Positions 9,474 to 18,166 of a stretch of DNA of 38,781 nt are shown here, piece by piece (the first letter of the stretch is position 1; the number at the start of each line of letters is the position of its first letter). The notes under the pieces are model-generated. The model worked only from the letters and a program-made list of their open reading frames with translations, was not told the origin of the DNA and did no database searches. The stretch is taken from NCBI GenBank assembly GCA_903834475.1, contig CAILJH010000122.1:1-38781 (forward strand), in the 5' to 3' direction. Source of the DNA: an uncultured Prolixibacteraceae bacterium (GTDB taxonomy: Bacteria; Bacteroidota; Bacteroidia; Bacteroidales; Prolixibacteraceae). A program made the position numbers and the translations under genes.

Positions 9474-12400
9474 ATGAAAAAATTTATCCTTTTAAGCTTG
9501 TGTGCATTTCAATTGGCCATTGGATCGTTTGCACAAACCAACATCAGTACCAGTTTCGCAGTAAATACAACACTGACGTTAGCGAACAGCCCTTACGTGA
9601 TAACCAATTCGATCAATATTAACGATGGAGTTACCGTTACCATTGAAAAAGGGGTCGAAGTCAGGTTCAATTCGGGCGTCTATTTGCAGGCATTCGGAAC
9701 ACTGAATGCCAAGGGCGTTAATTTCACAGCCAACACTACCAAAACAAAAGGTTTCTGGGATGGAATTTATGTTTCGTATGAATATTCTGCAAGCATTGGG
9801 AGCGTAACTCTGGACAGTTGCAACGTTGAGTTCGCCAGCAATTTATACGCCCGTCACGGTCAGCTCACCCTGAAAAAAACTACCCTGAATAATTTTAGCG
9901 GGCATGGAGTTCAGGTCTCTAATCTGGGAACGCTAAACGTCACCAACTCGGTCATTAAAAATGTCAACTACCCGATTTATATCTACGGTCCGGGGAAAAT
10001 TGCAAGTGGAGGGAATAACCAGTTTACAGGCAATGCCAATGACTATGTCTATATGGCTTTTAACAATATTCCGGGCGTTTTTGACATGCCTAATCTGGGT
10101 ATTCCTTATTATTGTAATTATTTGCTGGTTACCGAAACCGGAACCCTGAATATTTCTCCGGGAGCCCAGCTTAAATTCATGAATTGCGAATTTACGATCA
10201 GTGGAAAAATTAAAGCCCCGGGAACCGCATTAAATCCGATCATTTTCGATATGCATCCGGGCGCTTCCTATTGGCTGGGAATAAACATAACTGCCAATGC
10301 CATTGATACCGCCTGTATTTTTAAGAACTGTGTTTTCAAGAACGCTAAGTATGATTATGAGCCTTACGTTGCTATGGAAATTAACTCTGCTTCGCCAACA
10401 TTCGAAAATTGCAAGTTTACTTCAAATGCCCGGAACCTGATTGTTACAGGATTAAGCAAACCAACGTTTACCAATTGTAATTTTGAAGGTTCTACACTTC
10501 AGTACGGTGAGTGTTTTAACGTCAGTGTTGCAATGGACGCCAGTGTAGTTTTCACCAGTGATTCGATCAAATTCAACACAAAGGAAATCAGGGCTTTAAA
10601 AATACCGGCATCTTCGGTAATTGATGATGCCCAACTAAAAAAACAATCCTTCAAAAATCTTAATAACATAAGCTATTGCCTTTATGGAAACACAACGGTT
10701 CTCGATACGGCCACCTTGGTAATCGATCCGGGAGTGGTTATTAAATGCCGCGATAACTCTTCAATGATTACAGCAAACGGAACTTTAACTGGAATTGGAA
10801 CTGACCTGGAACCTATCATATTTACCAGCATCGCTGATGATACTTATGGAAATCCACTGGATTCGCAAAACGATGGGAATGCCGTTCCGGGAAATAGCAG
10901 CTCTGGCCGGATTGCCATTTATGGTAAAAAAACATCCAAAATTGAAAATTGGAAAATAAACTTTGGCGGCTATAACTCCGACAATTGGTCCGTTTATGTT
11001 ACAAACGGGAACATCGTAAGTAAATGTGAAATCAAAAACTCATACAGGGGAATATACTTTAGTGACAATGCCCAGCTTTTAAATAACTCCTTCCTGAATA
11101 TCAACTACTATCCATTAGCCCGGTTTGTTAATCAGGGAAGTCCGGTCATGTTGGGAAATACCATCTCGAATGTTGGAAATGTTGGGATTCTGATCGCAGG
11201 CTTTGGAACCGATTCGCCAACACTTAAACCGATGGATTTTGCCGGATTTACGAACGTAGCATACATTGTTGAAAATCTGATAACCATCCCTGCGTCGAAT
11301 GTGATTACTATCGATCCGGGAGTAGTAGTAAAATTTCAGGATTATTATGGAGGATTTCTTGTAAACGGAGCAATAAAAGCTGTTGGAAAAGCAAATAATA
11401 AGATCATCTTCACTTCTCTAAAAGACGATTCTGCAGGAGGTGACACCAATAATAATGGAACTGCTACAGTACCTGCTTCAGGCAATTGGTACGGAATTAA
11501 TTACACAGGAACCGCAAGCGATACCGATAATATTCTTAAAAATTGTGAGTTAAGGTATTCCGGTTCCACCTATTACATCAGTTATCCAGATGATTACTTT
11601 AAGAAAAGTGCAATACGAATTACCGATTGCCACGTGGCGATCGACTCAGTCAAAGTGAACTTTACCAGTAACTGCGCATTGGGTATTTTCGGCAATGCAA
11701 ATCCGGTAATTACAAATAGCGAGTTTTATAATTTAGGTAATGCCCCTGTTTACATGGACATGTTTTCACAACCAACCTTTACAGGAAACAAAATTGCCAA
11801 TTTACCAAGAGTTGGATTGCTTATACGAGGTCAGGACATTAGTGGAACCGTTCCTTCCCGCAGTTTTGCAGGTTACGATAACATAACTTACATTGTAGAA
11901 GAGGGAATGACCATTACCGGTCAGCTGACAATTCCTGCCGGAACAACCTTCAAAGGGCCTGGAATATGGTACATTCACGGAAAAATAAGCGTTCAGGGAA
12001 CAGCAGACAAACCAGTAGTATTCACAACGCAGGAGGACGATGCCTATGGCATCCCAAGTGACCTGCAGCAAAACGGGGCAAGCGGTTTGAATAATTCCGG
12101 AAGCGTTTTTGTTTTCTACGACGAATCCAATGATCTGAGTACCATCGATCATACGATATTCAGGTACTCGCCCACAATCCCAATCCAGCTTACCAATGCA
12201 TCACCTAAAATATTAAATACAACTTTCGAAAACCTTCCTTTTTCAGGTATTCAACTTTCCGGCTCGAGTGCACCATCTATTAACAATTGTACGTTCAACA
12301 ACATTTCCTTTCCATTCACAACCTCTTTGATCACTTATCCGGCTGAAACAACCAACAATGTGATTTCAGGAACAACTGGAAGAGCCATTCGGATTACGGA

Positions 12401-14024
12401 CGAAACTCTCACTTCGGACGTAACACTCGCGAAACATGATTTTGCAGGCAAAACAAATATTCCGTATGTATTTATGAACTATACCGTTGGAACGGGTGCT
12501 AAATTGACAATCAAACCGGGAGTAGTCTGTAAATTCATGCAAAATGGCTTTTTACATATCCAAAATGGCTTGATTGCCAAGGGAGGAAGTACAACCGACA
12601 GCACTATTGTTTTCACCGCCGACCGCGACGACTTTTACGGGGGTGATACTTATGCTGACGGAGATGCAAACCAACCAACCAATAACTGGTGGAAAGGCAT
12701 CTATTTTTACAACGAATCACTTGATGAAAATTGTTCGCTCGAAAATTGCATACTAAAAGATGCATCTGATTACTACTATTATCCTTATTACGCTCCATAC
12801 GATCAATACAGAACCGGAGCAGTAACCGTTGATAATGCTTCACCCACACTCAAGAATTGCCTTTTTGAAAGTAATTACTACGGAATTATTTCCCGAAATA
12901 CTTCGTTGCCTAAAATTACCAACTGCGACTTTGTCGGAACGGATCCAACCTACGGATTTGGCGTATACAATCAAACCTCAACAAACACGGTTACCGCAAT
13001 AAATTGCTGGTGGAACAGCAATACCGGGCCAAAACATTCTTCGAATCCGGGTGGTTTAGGCGAACGTGTATCTGACTATGTAACATTCATTCCATGGGCA
13101 ACCCAATTAGCCAAACCGGTTTTAGGTGATGTAAGCATGAATGGTGAAGTGAAACCATACGATGCTTCACTGGTTTTGCAGTACGCTGCGAGCAATATCA
13201 CACTGTCTGCTAAACAGCTGACTGTCGCCGATGTGAGTGGAAACGGAATCATTTCTTCATACGATGCTTCTCTGATTTTGCAGTATAGTGTTGGCCTGAT
13301 CAGCATGTTCGACCAATTGGGCGTGAAATCGGCTTCGATTAACGATTTGGCTACCATTTCTTTTCCTGATCTGATTAGCGAACCATCCAAAAAGACCTTT
13401 GAAATTCCACTCACCGTTTCAACAGCACAGGGAATCAAAGCGATGGACATGAAGTTTTCTATCAATCCTGAACATGTCAAATTCCTTCGCATCAATAAAG
13501 ATAAATTGCCGGCAGGCCTTAGCATCGAAGCCGGGTTTAATGCTCAGAAAGGCGAAATTGTCCTTTCCATGGCTTCAGCGTATGATTTGAATCTGATCAG
13601 TCAACCCATGATTCTTGAATTCGAATTTGTAGACTCTGCCATAACCGAATCGCAGTTTAACCTGACTTCAGCCATGGCAAACGACGATTTCCTGATGGAC
13701 ATCGCTGCTCCGGCAACCATAAGCAGCAAAACGACCGTTACCGGACTGAACGCTCAGTCGCAGCTTTCAGCGCCAACGGTTTATACCGATCAGGATGGAA
13801 TCCATACCCGGTTTGAACTTTCGAAAAGCAATCAGAATCTGTCGTTTCAGGTAGCTGATTTATTAGGCCGGACAGTTTATCAAACGACAGTTAAAAATCT
13901 CAGTTCCGGAAGGCAATATTTTGACCTGAATTATACTGATTTCGAAAATCACACCAAAGGAATTTATATCCTGAACTTGCATACTGATGACTTCAGTTAT
14001 TCCAAAAAGCTACTGCTAAAGTAA
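9474..14024 (+). CDS. T9SS-secreted beta-helix protein with dockerin and cohesin-like domains
   Basis: This is a 1516-residue exported protein. The signal peptide covers about residues 1-20 (SFA|Q). Residues about 25-1210 form at least six right-handed beta-helix blocks. Most open with a phrase like TIDPGVVVKF; several go on to an Asp-rich loop such as DDSAGGDTNNNG, and the series ends with the classic CWWNSNTGP and FIPWATQ. A type I dockerin-like domain lies at about 1218-1276 with two calcium loops, DVSMNGEVKPYD (Asp1219-Asp1230) and DVSGNGIISSYD (Asp1253-Asp1264). A cohesin-like domain follows at about 1283-1418, starting LATISFPDL. Residues about 1430-1516 are a T9SS C-terminal sorting domain (DLLGRTVYQT, GIYILNLHTDD, KKLLLK). 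It is the first of four giant same-strand genes. No catalytic residues of pectinases or lyases are evident, so a structural or binding role is more likely; enzymatic activity of the helix is not excluded. Confidence 0.88.
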   Translation: MKKFILLSLCAFQLAIGSFAQTNISTSFAVNTTLTLANSPYVITNSININDGVTVTIEKGVEVRFNSGVYLQAFGTLNAKGVNFTANTTKTKGFWDGIYVSYEYSASIGSVTLDSCNVEFASNLYARHGQLTLKKTTLNNFSGHGVQVSNLGTLNVTNSVIKNVNYPIYIYGPGKIASGGNNQFTGNANDYVYMAFNNIPGVFDMPNLGIPYYCNYLLVTETGTLNISPGAQLKFMNCEFTISGKIKAPGTALNPIIFDMHPGASYWLGINITANAIDTACIFKNCVFKNAKYDYEPYVAMEINSASPTFENCKFTSNARNLIVTGLSKPTFTNCNFEGSTLQYGECFNVSVAMDASVVFTSDSIKFNTKEIRALKIPASSVIDDAQLKKQSFKNLNNISYCLYGNTTVLDTATLVIDPGVVIKCRDNSSMITANGTLTGIGTDLEPIIFTSIADDTYGNPLDSQNDGNAVPGNSSSGRIAIYGKKTSKIENWKINFGGYNSDNWSVYVTNGNIVSKCEIKNSYRGIYFSDNAQLLNNSFLNINYYPLARFVNQGSPVMLGNTISNVGNVGILIAGFGTDSPTLKPMDFAGFTNVAYIVENLITIPASNVITIDPGVVVKFQDYYGGFLVNGAIKAVGKANNKIIFTSLKDDSAGGDTNNNGTATVPASGNWYGINYTGTASDTDNILKNCELRYSGSTYYISYPDDYFKKSAIRITDCHVAIDSVKVNFTSNCALGIFGNANPVITNSEFYNLGNAPVYMDMFSQPTFTGNKIANLPRVGLLIRGQDISGTVPSRSFAGYDNITYIVEEGMTITGQLTIPAGTTFKGPGIWYIHGKISVQGTADKPVVFTTQEDDAYGIPSDLQQNGASGLNNSGSVFVFYDESNDLSTIDHTIFRYSPTIPIQLTNASPKILNTTFENLPFSGIQLSGSSAPSINNCTFNNISFPFTTSLITYPAETTNNVISGTTGRAIRITDETLTSDVTLAKHDFAGKTNIPYVFMNYTVGTGAKLTIKPGVVCKFMQNGFLHIQNGLIAKGGSTTDSTIVFTADRDDFYGGDTYADGDANQPTNNWWKGIYFYNESLDENCSLENCILKDASDYYYYPYYAPYDQYRTGAVTVDNASPTLKNCLFESNYYGIISRNTSLPKITNCDFVGTDPTYGFGVYNQTSTNTVTAINCWWNSNTGPKHSSNPGGLGERVSDYVTFIPWATQLAKPVLGDVSMNGEVKPYDASLVLQYAASNITLSAKQLTVADVSGNGIISSYDASLILQYSVGLISMFDQLGVKSASINDLATISFPDLISEPSKKTFEIPLTVSTAQGIKAMDMKFSINPEHVKFLRINKDKLPAGLSIEAGFNAQKGEIVLSMASAYDLNLISQPMILEFEFVDSAITESQFNLTSAMANDDFLMDIAAPATISSKTTVTGLNAQSQLSAPTVYTDQDGIHTRFELSKSNQNLSFQVADLLGRTVYQTTVKNLSSGRQYFDLNYTDFENHTKGIYILNLHTDDFSYSKKLLLK
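13125..13301 (+). other. Type I dockerin-like domain (two calcium-loop repeats)
   Basis: Residues 1218-1276 of the beta-helix protein. Each half has the pattern D-x-S-x-N-G-x-(V/I)-x-x-Y-D followed by ASL-x-LQY, so positions 1, 3, 5 and 12 of an EF-hand-like loop are filled. The halves are separated by the usual linker of about 20 residues. Loop positions 10-11, which set partner choice in clostridial dockerins, are Pro-Tyr and Ser-Tyr here. The near-identical halves would allow two binding orientations, as in known dockerins. Confidence 0.85.
13320..13727 (+). other. Cohesin-like domain next to the dockerin
   Basis: Residues about 1283-1418. The stretch shows cohesin-type features: a parallel-strand opening (TISFPDL, then FEIPLTVSTAQGIKAMDMKF), a middle block with VKFLRINKDKLPAGLS, a GEIVLSMASA strand and a final LEFEFVD strand. 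It is weaker than the three copies in the next gene but has the same length and order of elements. Confidence 0.6.
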
Positions 14025-14137
14025 GCTGTCATTTTAGATGAAACCGCATTCGTGCTTAGGGTTGAAACCAAGAAAATCAAACACAGGCACTGGTGCATTA
14101 CTGGAAAAACGCCAGACACTAAAATAAATTTTTACAG

Positions 14138-17100
14138 ATGAATAAACTGATCAGATATATATTTTCCTCCTGCATTTTGACCTGGTGCTGTATGCTGCTC
14201 GTCCCTGGCGCAGCAATGGCTCAATCGAACGTGGGATTCAGTATTGAAGGGACAACGATCCTGGAAAAAAGCACATTTACAATTGCAGTTAAAGCGGATA
14301 CGCTTTTAACGGGAAAAGGAATTTATGCCTTCCGCTTTGGTTTGTCGTATAATGCCGACTACCTTGAATTTCAGGGGATCGATTCTGTTGCATCAATCAT
14401 GAAAGACTGGGGAATTCCAACTTTAAGCAACCGGACAAAAGGCACCATACTGGTTGCCGGGGCAGGTTCTTCAGCACTTTCAGGAAAAGGGAAATTGTTT
14501 TACCTGAAATTTAAAGCGCTGATTGGGGGAGGAACCTACATTCAGAATATTTCAGGAGTAAGTTTTCTTAACGAAGGATCACCTGCAATGACAATGAATT
14601 ATGCCTATATTCAGGCTAATTCACGTTCCTATCCTGACATTTATCCTGACGATATCCAACTATATGTGGGAGATGAGGCCCAATTGTATGTGAACGGAGG
14701 TACCGCCCCGTACATTTACAATGTTGCAGATACTGCTGTCGCTGTGATTAGCAGCGCGACCAAAATTAAAGCAAAAGGTCCGGGCTACACCAAAGCAATT
14801 GTAACGGATAAGGATGGTTATGTATCGACCATGACCGGAAATATTGACGTGCGTGCGGTCAAGATGAGCATCATGCATAGTACGGCCTGGCCAAAAGACA
14901 CTTTCTATTTGCCGGTAAAAATTGAAATCGCACCCGGAACGAAAGTTTACTCCGGATATTTCGAACTCTCTTTTAACGGGAACATCGAGGGAATTAAGTC
15001 AAGTGCAAAAACCGGAGATTTTGATATTTCCATACAAAATAATGCGGTTTCCAATCTGGTTAGGGTTTCGTTTGCTTCTACCACCGGAATTACCGGAAGC
15101 GGAATTTTTTGCTACCTGGGATTCAAGGCTGTCAATAGCGGAAATCATTACTTTACGCTTCAGAACATGCAGTTCAACGAGTCTCTGAGAGCTTTTTCAA
15201 CCAATGATTTCGTTGAAGTGTATTATTTGCCAACCTTAAATATTTCGCCAAACAGCGGAACGCTGATGTGGGGTGAAACACAAAAAATAACCGTGACAAA
15301 CGGAGCACCGCCAATGACGTATAAAGTTTCTGACACGAAACTGGCTTCGGTCGACATTCAGGGAAACCTGAAAGGTTTATCAGGCGGAAAAGTACAGGTC
15401 ACAGCAACCGACTCGCACGGAGCGACACAAACCAGCAGCAATTTTCTCATTTACGACAACCAGTTCTCCATCACCAATTCCGACGGAGTTCTTGATAAAA
15501 TTTGCCGGGTTCCGTTATCCACCTCACAACTTCCATCCGGAAAATCGATTTTCGATTTCGACGGCACGATTTCATTTCAGGGAACGGATCTTGATTTTGT
15601 AGGAATCGATCCGGTTAACTCCGGAATGTTAACTGATTTTGCTCAGACCGGAAATTCGGTGCACATTGTTGGTGCCACCAGTACCGGAATACCTTCAGGA
15701 ATAGTGTGCTACCTGAAATTTAACCTGAAAAATACAATGGCCATCGGGCAGCAGACCACGATTACCCTGAACTCCATGTCGGCCAATGAGTCAACGCTGT
15801 ACTCAACTCTTTTAAATGGAAATATTACGCGCGTGGCACAATTGAGTTACCGGCCAATCGCTATGGCTGGATTAAACAAGAGCGTGGCCGAGGGAGAAAC
15901 AGTTCAGCTCGATGGATCACAATCATACGACAACGATGGAAATCCGCTCACCTTCTCGTGGAGGGCACCTAAAGGAATTCACCTGAACGATAGCACCCTG
16001 AAAATGCCAACATTTATAGCCCCTGAAGTGAAAGTGAATACCAATTACACCTTTACGCTGGTTGTAAACGACGGTACATCCGACTCCGATCCTTCAACCA
16101 TTACTGTTAATGTTCTGCAAATTAACAAACGGCCGGTAGCCAATGCCGGACCAGATAAAAATTATAATGAAGGAAGTTCCGTTTCATTGGACGGCAGTCT
16201 CTCATTCGATCCCGATCAGGATGTGATCTCCTACAAATGGACCTCGTTGGATGGAATTATCCTGTTTGATCCGCTCAGTGTATCGCCTTCATTTATTGCC
16301 CCTCAGGTCAATTCCAACAAGGTGTACCGATTTAAACTTGAAGTAAATGATGGCGTAATTGGTTCACTTCCGGATACTGTAAAAATTACTGATGTGAACC
16401 TGAATAAAAAGCCGGTGGCTTTTGCGGGTGGTGACCAAACCGTCAACGAAGGTGTTTTGGTTCAACTCGACGGATCCTTATCATCGGATGGCGATGGAGA
16501 ACCATTAACTTTTAAATGGGTTGTTCCGGCCAATGTTCATCTTTCGTCGCCGACAGTGAGTAAACCAACTTTTACGGCACCACTGGTTCATCGCGATTCG
16601 GTTCTGGTTCTTTCGCTGGTTGTCAACGACGGTCACATCAATTCGGATACCGACAAAGTATCGGTTACAGTTAAAAACCTGAACATATTGAGTTCTGAAG
16701 CTCAGATTATAAAGGCATCGGGCACAGGTATTGATTCATCGAAAGTAGATCAGGTTTTATCGCAGGTATTCCTTTACATTCCATACGGTGCTGATCCCCG
16801 GACACTGGCGCCAACTTTCCAGATTTCTCCCAAAGCTACTATTAACCCGGCTGGAGGATCAATCCGGAACTTCACTTCACCAGTCAGTTATACGGTGACT
16901 TCGGAAGATGTAACAGTGACCAAAACTTATTCAGTCAAAGTATTTACACCCACCGTAACTCTGAAAAGAACTTTGGCCGCCGGATGGAACTGGATTTCCT
17001 TAACTACAATTCCGGCAGATTTAAATGTCGGACCTGTTTTGAGTTGCCTTTCAATGGCCAGTCTGGACTATGTCAAGTCAGCAACAGCATCGGCAACCTA

Positions 17101-18124
17101 TTATGCGCCTTCCGGCTGGTTCGGCGATTTGATCAGTTTGCCGCAATACGAAATGCTGATGCTTAAAAAAGCCACCACGCAGATTTTCACTTTGTCAGGA
17201 AAAGAAATTAATCCGGCTTTGACAACTATACCTGTTACGACAGGCTGGAACCGGATCGGATATATCCTGAAAGGCAACGCAGCAATTGGCGGGGCTTTCG
17301 ATCAGACTTCGCTGCCAACAGGTGATCTTTTGCTGAAAAGCAAAGAAGCTTCGTCGGTATTCTATCCTTTATCGGGATGGACCGGCGACCTCGACTCACT
17401 CCGCGTTCTGACCGGATACATGATGAAAACCGTTTCGAATTCCGATCTGAAATATCAGTCAGGCAGTGCAAAACTAAAATCTGCTCAGCAATCACTTTTC
17501 AGCCGGAACGAATTATATAAAAACTATGAGATTAATCCGCCGGCATACGAAAATTCGGCCAGCCTGATTGGAGAACTGGTAAATCAGAACGGTGAGAATT
17601 TAATTCATGAGGGTGACTTGCTGATCGCTTATTCGCAAAACGCGCCAAGAGGTGTTACCGAAGCCCGCTTTGTTCCGGATTTAAACCGCTATGTATTCCT
17701 GTTAACGATGTTTTCGAATTCGAATCAGGAAAAGCTGAGTTTTAAAGTCAAAACACTTTCTGATGGACTGGAGAAGACGATCACTGACAAAGTGGTTTTC
17801 AGTGCCGACGAAGTATTCGGACAGGCCATGAATCCATACCAGCTTCACCTGGACAGTTCAACCGGAATATCCGCAGCCGGAACCGAAGGATCAATAACTG
17901 TATTTCCAAATCCGGTTAATGACGAACTTCAGATCCGGTCTGATGAGAAAATCCTTTCGGCCAGATTGTCCGGATTATCCGGAAATTGCCTGATTACTAT
18001 TTCAAATACGTCGGAATATACTTTGCGTTTAAGCACCAAAAATCTGAGTTCAGGAATATACCTCCTGAAAGTTGAAACATCCCGTGGCACATTCATACAG
18101 AAACTAATTAAATCGGCCAATTAG
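14138..18124 (+). CDS. T9SS-secreted scaffoldin-like protein with three cohesin-like and three PKD domains
   Basis: This is a 1328-residue exported protein with a signal peptide at 1-28 (AMA|Q). Domains in order: cohesin-like 1 (about 30-160, with FGLSYNADYLEFQGID and KLFYLKFKA), an Ig-like/BIG2-type domain (about 165-243), cohesin-like 2 (about 244-362), a second Ig-like domain (about 364-440), cohesin-like 3 (about 441-570) and three PKD-type domains of about 93 residues (about 570-847, with RPVANAGPD and VQLDGS). Next come a DUF5018-like domain (about 848-940), a GWNWIS double module (about 945-1110), a RGVTEARF module (about 1120-1241) and a T9SS sorting domain (about 1245-1328, VFPNPVNDELQI). 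Cohesins bind dockerins, and the preceding gene encodes one, so this may be its surface scaffold. There are 113 bases upstream and 42 downstream, so it is probably in the same operon. No catalytic domain is visible. Confidence 0.88.
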   Translation: MNKLIRYIFSSCILTWCCMLLVPGAAMAQSNVGFSIEGTTILEKSTFTIAVKADTLLTGKGIYAFRFGLSYNADYLEFQGIDSVASIMKDWGIPTLSNRTKGTILVAGAGSSALSGKGKLFYLKFKALIGGGTYIQNISGVSFLNEGSPAMTMNYAYIQANSRSYPDIYPDDIQLYVGDEAQLYVNGGTAPYIYNVADTAVAVISSATKIKAKGPGYTKAIVTDKDGYVSTMTGNIDVRAVKMSIMHSTAWPKDTFYLPVKIEIAPGTKVYSGYFELSFNGNIEGIKSSAKTGDFDISIQNNAVSNLVRVSFASTTGITGSGIFCYLGFKAVNSGNHYFTLQNMQFNESLRAFSTNDFVEVYYLPTLNISPNSGTLMWGETQKITVTNGAPPMTYKVSDTKLASVDIQGNLKGLSGGKVQVTATDSHGATQTSSNFLIYDNQFSITNSDGVLDKICRVPLSTSQLPSGKSIFDFDGTISFQGTDLDFVGIDPVNSGMLTDFAQTGNSVHIVGATSTGIPSGIVCYLKFNLKNTMAIGQQTTITLNSMSANESTLYSTLLNGNITRVAQLSYRPIAMAGLNKSVAEGETVQLDGSQSYDNDGNPLTFSWRAPKGIHLNDSTLKMPTFIAPEVKVNTNYTFTLVVNDGTSDSDPSTITVNVLQINKRPVANAGPDKNYNEGSSVSLDGSLSFDPDQDVISYKWTSLDGIILFDPLSVSPSFIAPQVNSNKVYRFKLEVNDGVIGSLPDTVKITDVNLNKKPVAFAGGDQTVNEGVLVQLDGSLSSDGDGEPLTFKWVVPANVHLSSPTVSKPTFTAPLVHRDSVLVLSLVVNDGHINSDTDKVSVTVKNLNILSSEAQIIKASGTGIDSSKVDQVLSQVFLYIPYGADPRTLAPTFQISPKATINPAGGSIRNFTSPVSYTVTSEDVTVTKTYSVKVFTPTVTLKRTLAAGWNWISLTTIPADLNVGPVLSCLSMASLDYVKSATASATYYAPSGWFGDLISLPQYEMLMLKKATTQIFTLSGKEINPALTTIPVTTGWNRIGYILKGNAAIGGAFDQTSLPTGDLLLKSKEASSVFYPLSGWTGDLDSLRVLTGYMMKTVSNSDLKYQSGSAKLKSAQQSLFSRNELYKNYEINPPAYENSASLIGELVNQNGENLIHEGDLLIAYSQNAPRGVTEARFVPDLNRYVFLLTMFSNSNQEKLSFKVKTLSDGLEKTITDKVVFSADEVFGQAMNPYQLHLDSSTGISAAGTEGSITVFPNPVNDELQIRSDEKILSARLSGLSGNCLITISNTSEYTLRLSTKNLSSGIYLLKVETSRGTFIQKLIKSAN
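14225..14617 (+). other. Cohesin-like domain 1 of the scaffoldin-like protein
   Basis: Residues about 30-160 at the mature N-terminus. The order GIYAFRFGLSYNADYLEF, TKGTILVAGAG, LSGKGKLFYLKFKA follows the strand pattern of type I cohesins (GxxxxxFxxxYDPxxLEF, then a xVxFAG strand, then GxLxxIxFK). This is the clearest of the three copies. Confidence 0.75.
14867..15223 (+). other. Cohesin-like domain 2
   Basis: Residues about 244-362. It contains DTFYLPVKIEIAPGTKVYSG, then YFELSFNGNIEGIKS, then LVRVSFASTTGITGSGIFCY and LGFKAVNSGNHYF. This is the same strand order as copy 1, slightly shorter, without the LEF element. Confidence 0.6.
15458..15847 (+). other. Cohesin-like domain 3
   Basis: Residues about 441-570. 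Elements are CRVPLSTSQLPSGKSIFDFD, GTDLDFVGIDPVNSGML, VHIVGATSTGIPSGIVCYLK and FNLKN. It resembles copy 1 in the DLDFVGID element and the VHIVGA strand. It is followed directly by the first PKD domain. Confidence 0.65.
16690..18124 (+). repeat. C-terminal cassette, copy 1 (DUF5018-like, GWNWIS double module, RGVTEARF module, T9SS domain)
   Basis: The last about 480 residues of the scaffoldin-like protein match, in order and spacing, the last about 480 residues of the next gene (cassette 2 at 27010-28444). Phrases such as GWNRIGYILKGNAAIGGAF and EARFVP are identical or nearly so, and the DNA is visibly alike. This is one duplicated 3' end shared by two otherwise different proteins. Confidence 0.85.
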
Positions 18125-18166
18125 CTGTTTGAAAAGGAATTACTAAAGAGATAAACCCAAGAGAAT

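Noticed and set aside
9474-13120. Beta-helix region as a polysaccharide lyase or pectinase
   Set aside because: The repeats are the generic Bacteroidota surface type, and I cannot see the catalytic Asp/His or Lys/Arg patterns of those enzymes.
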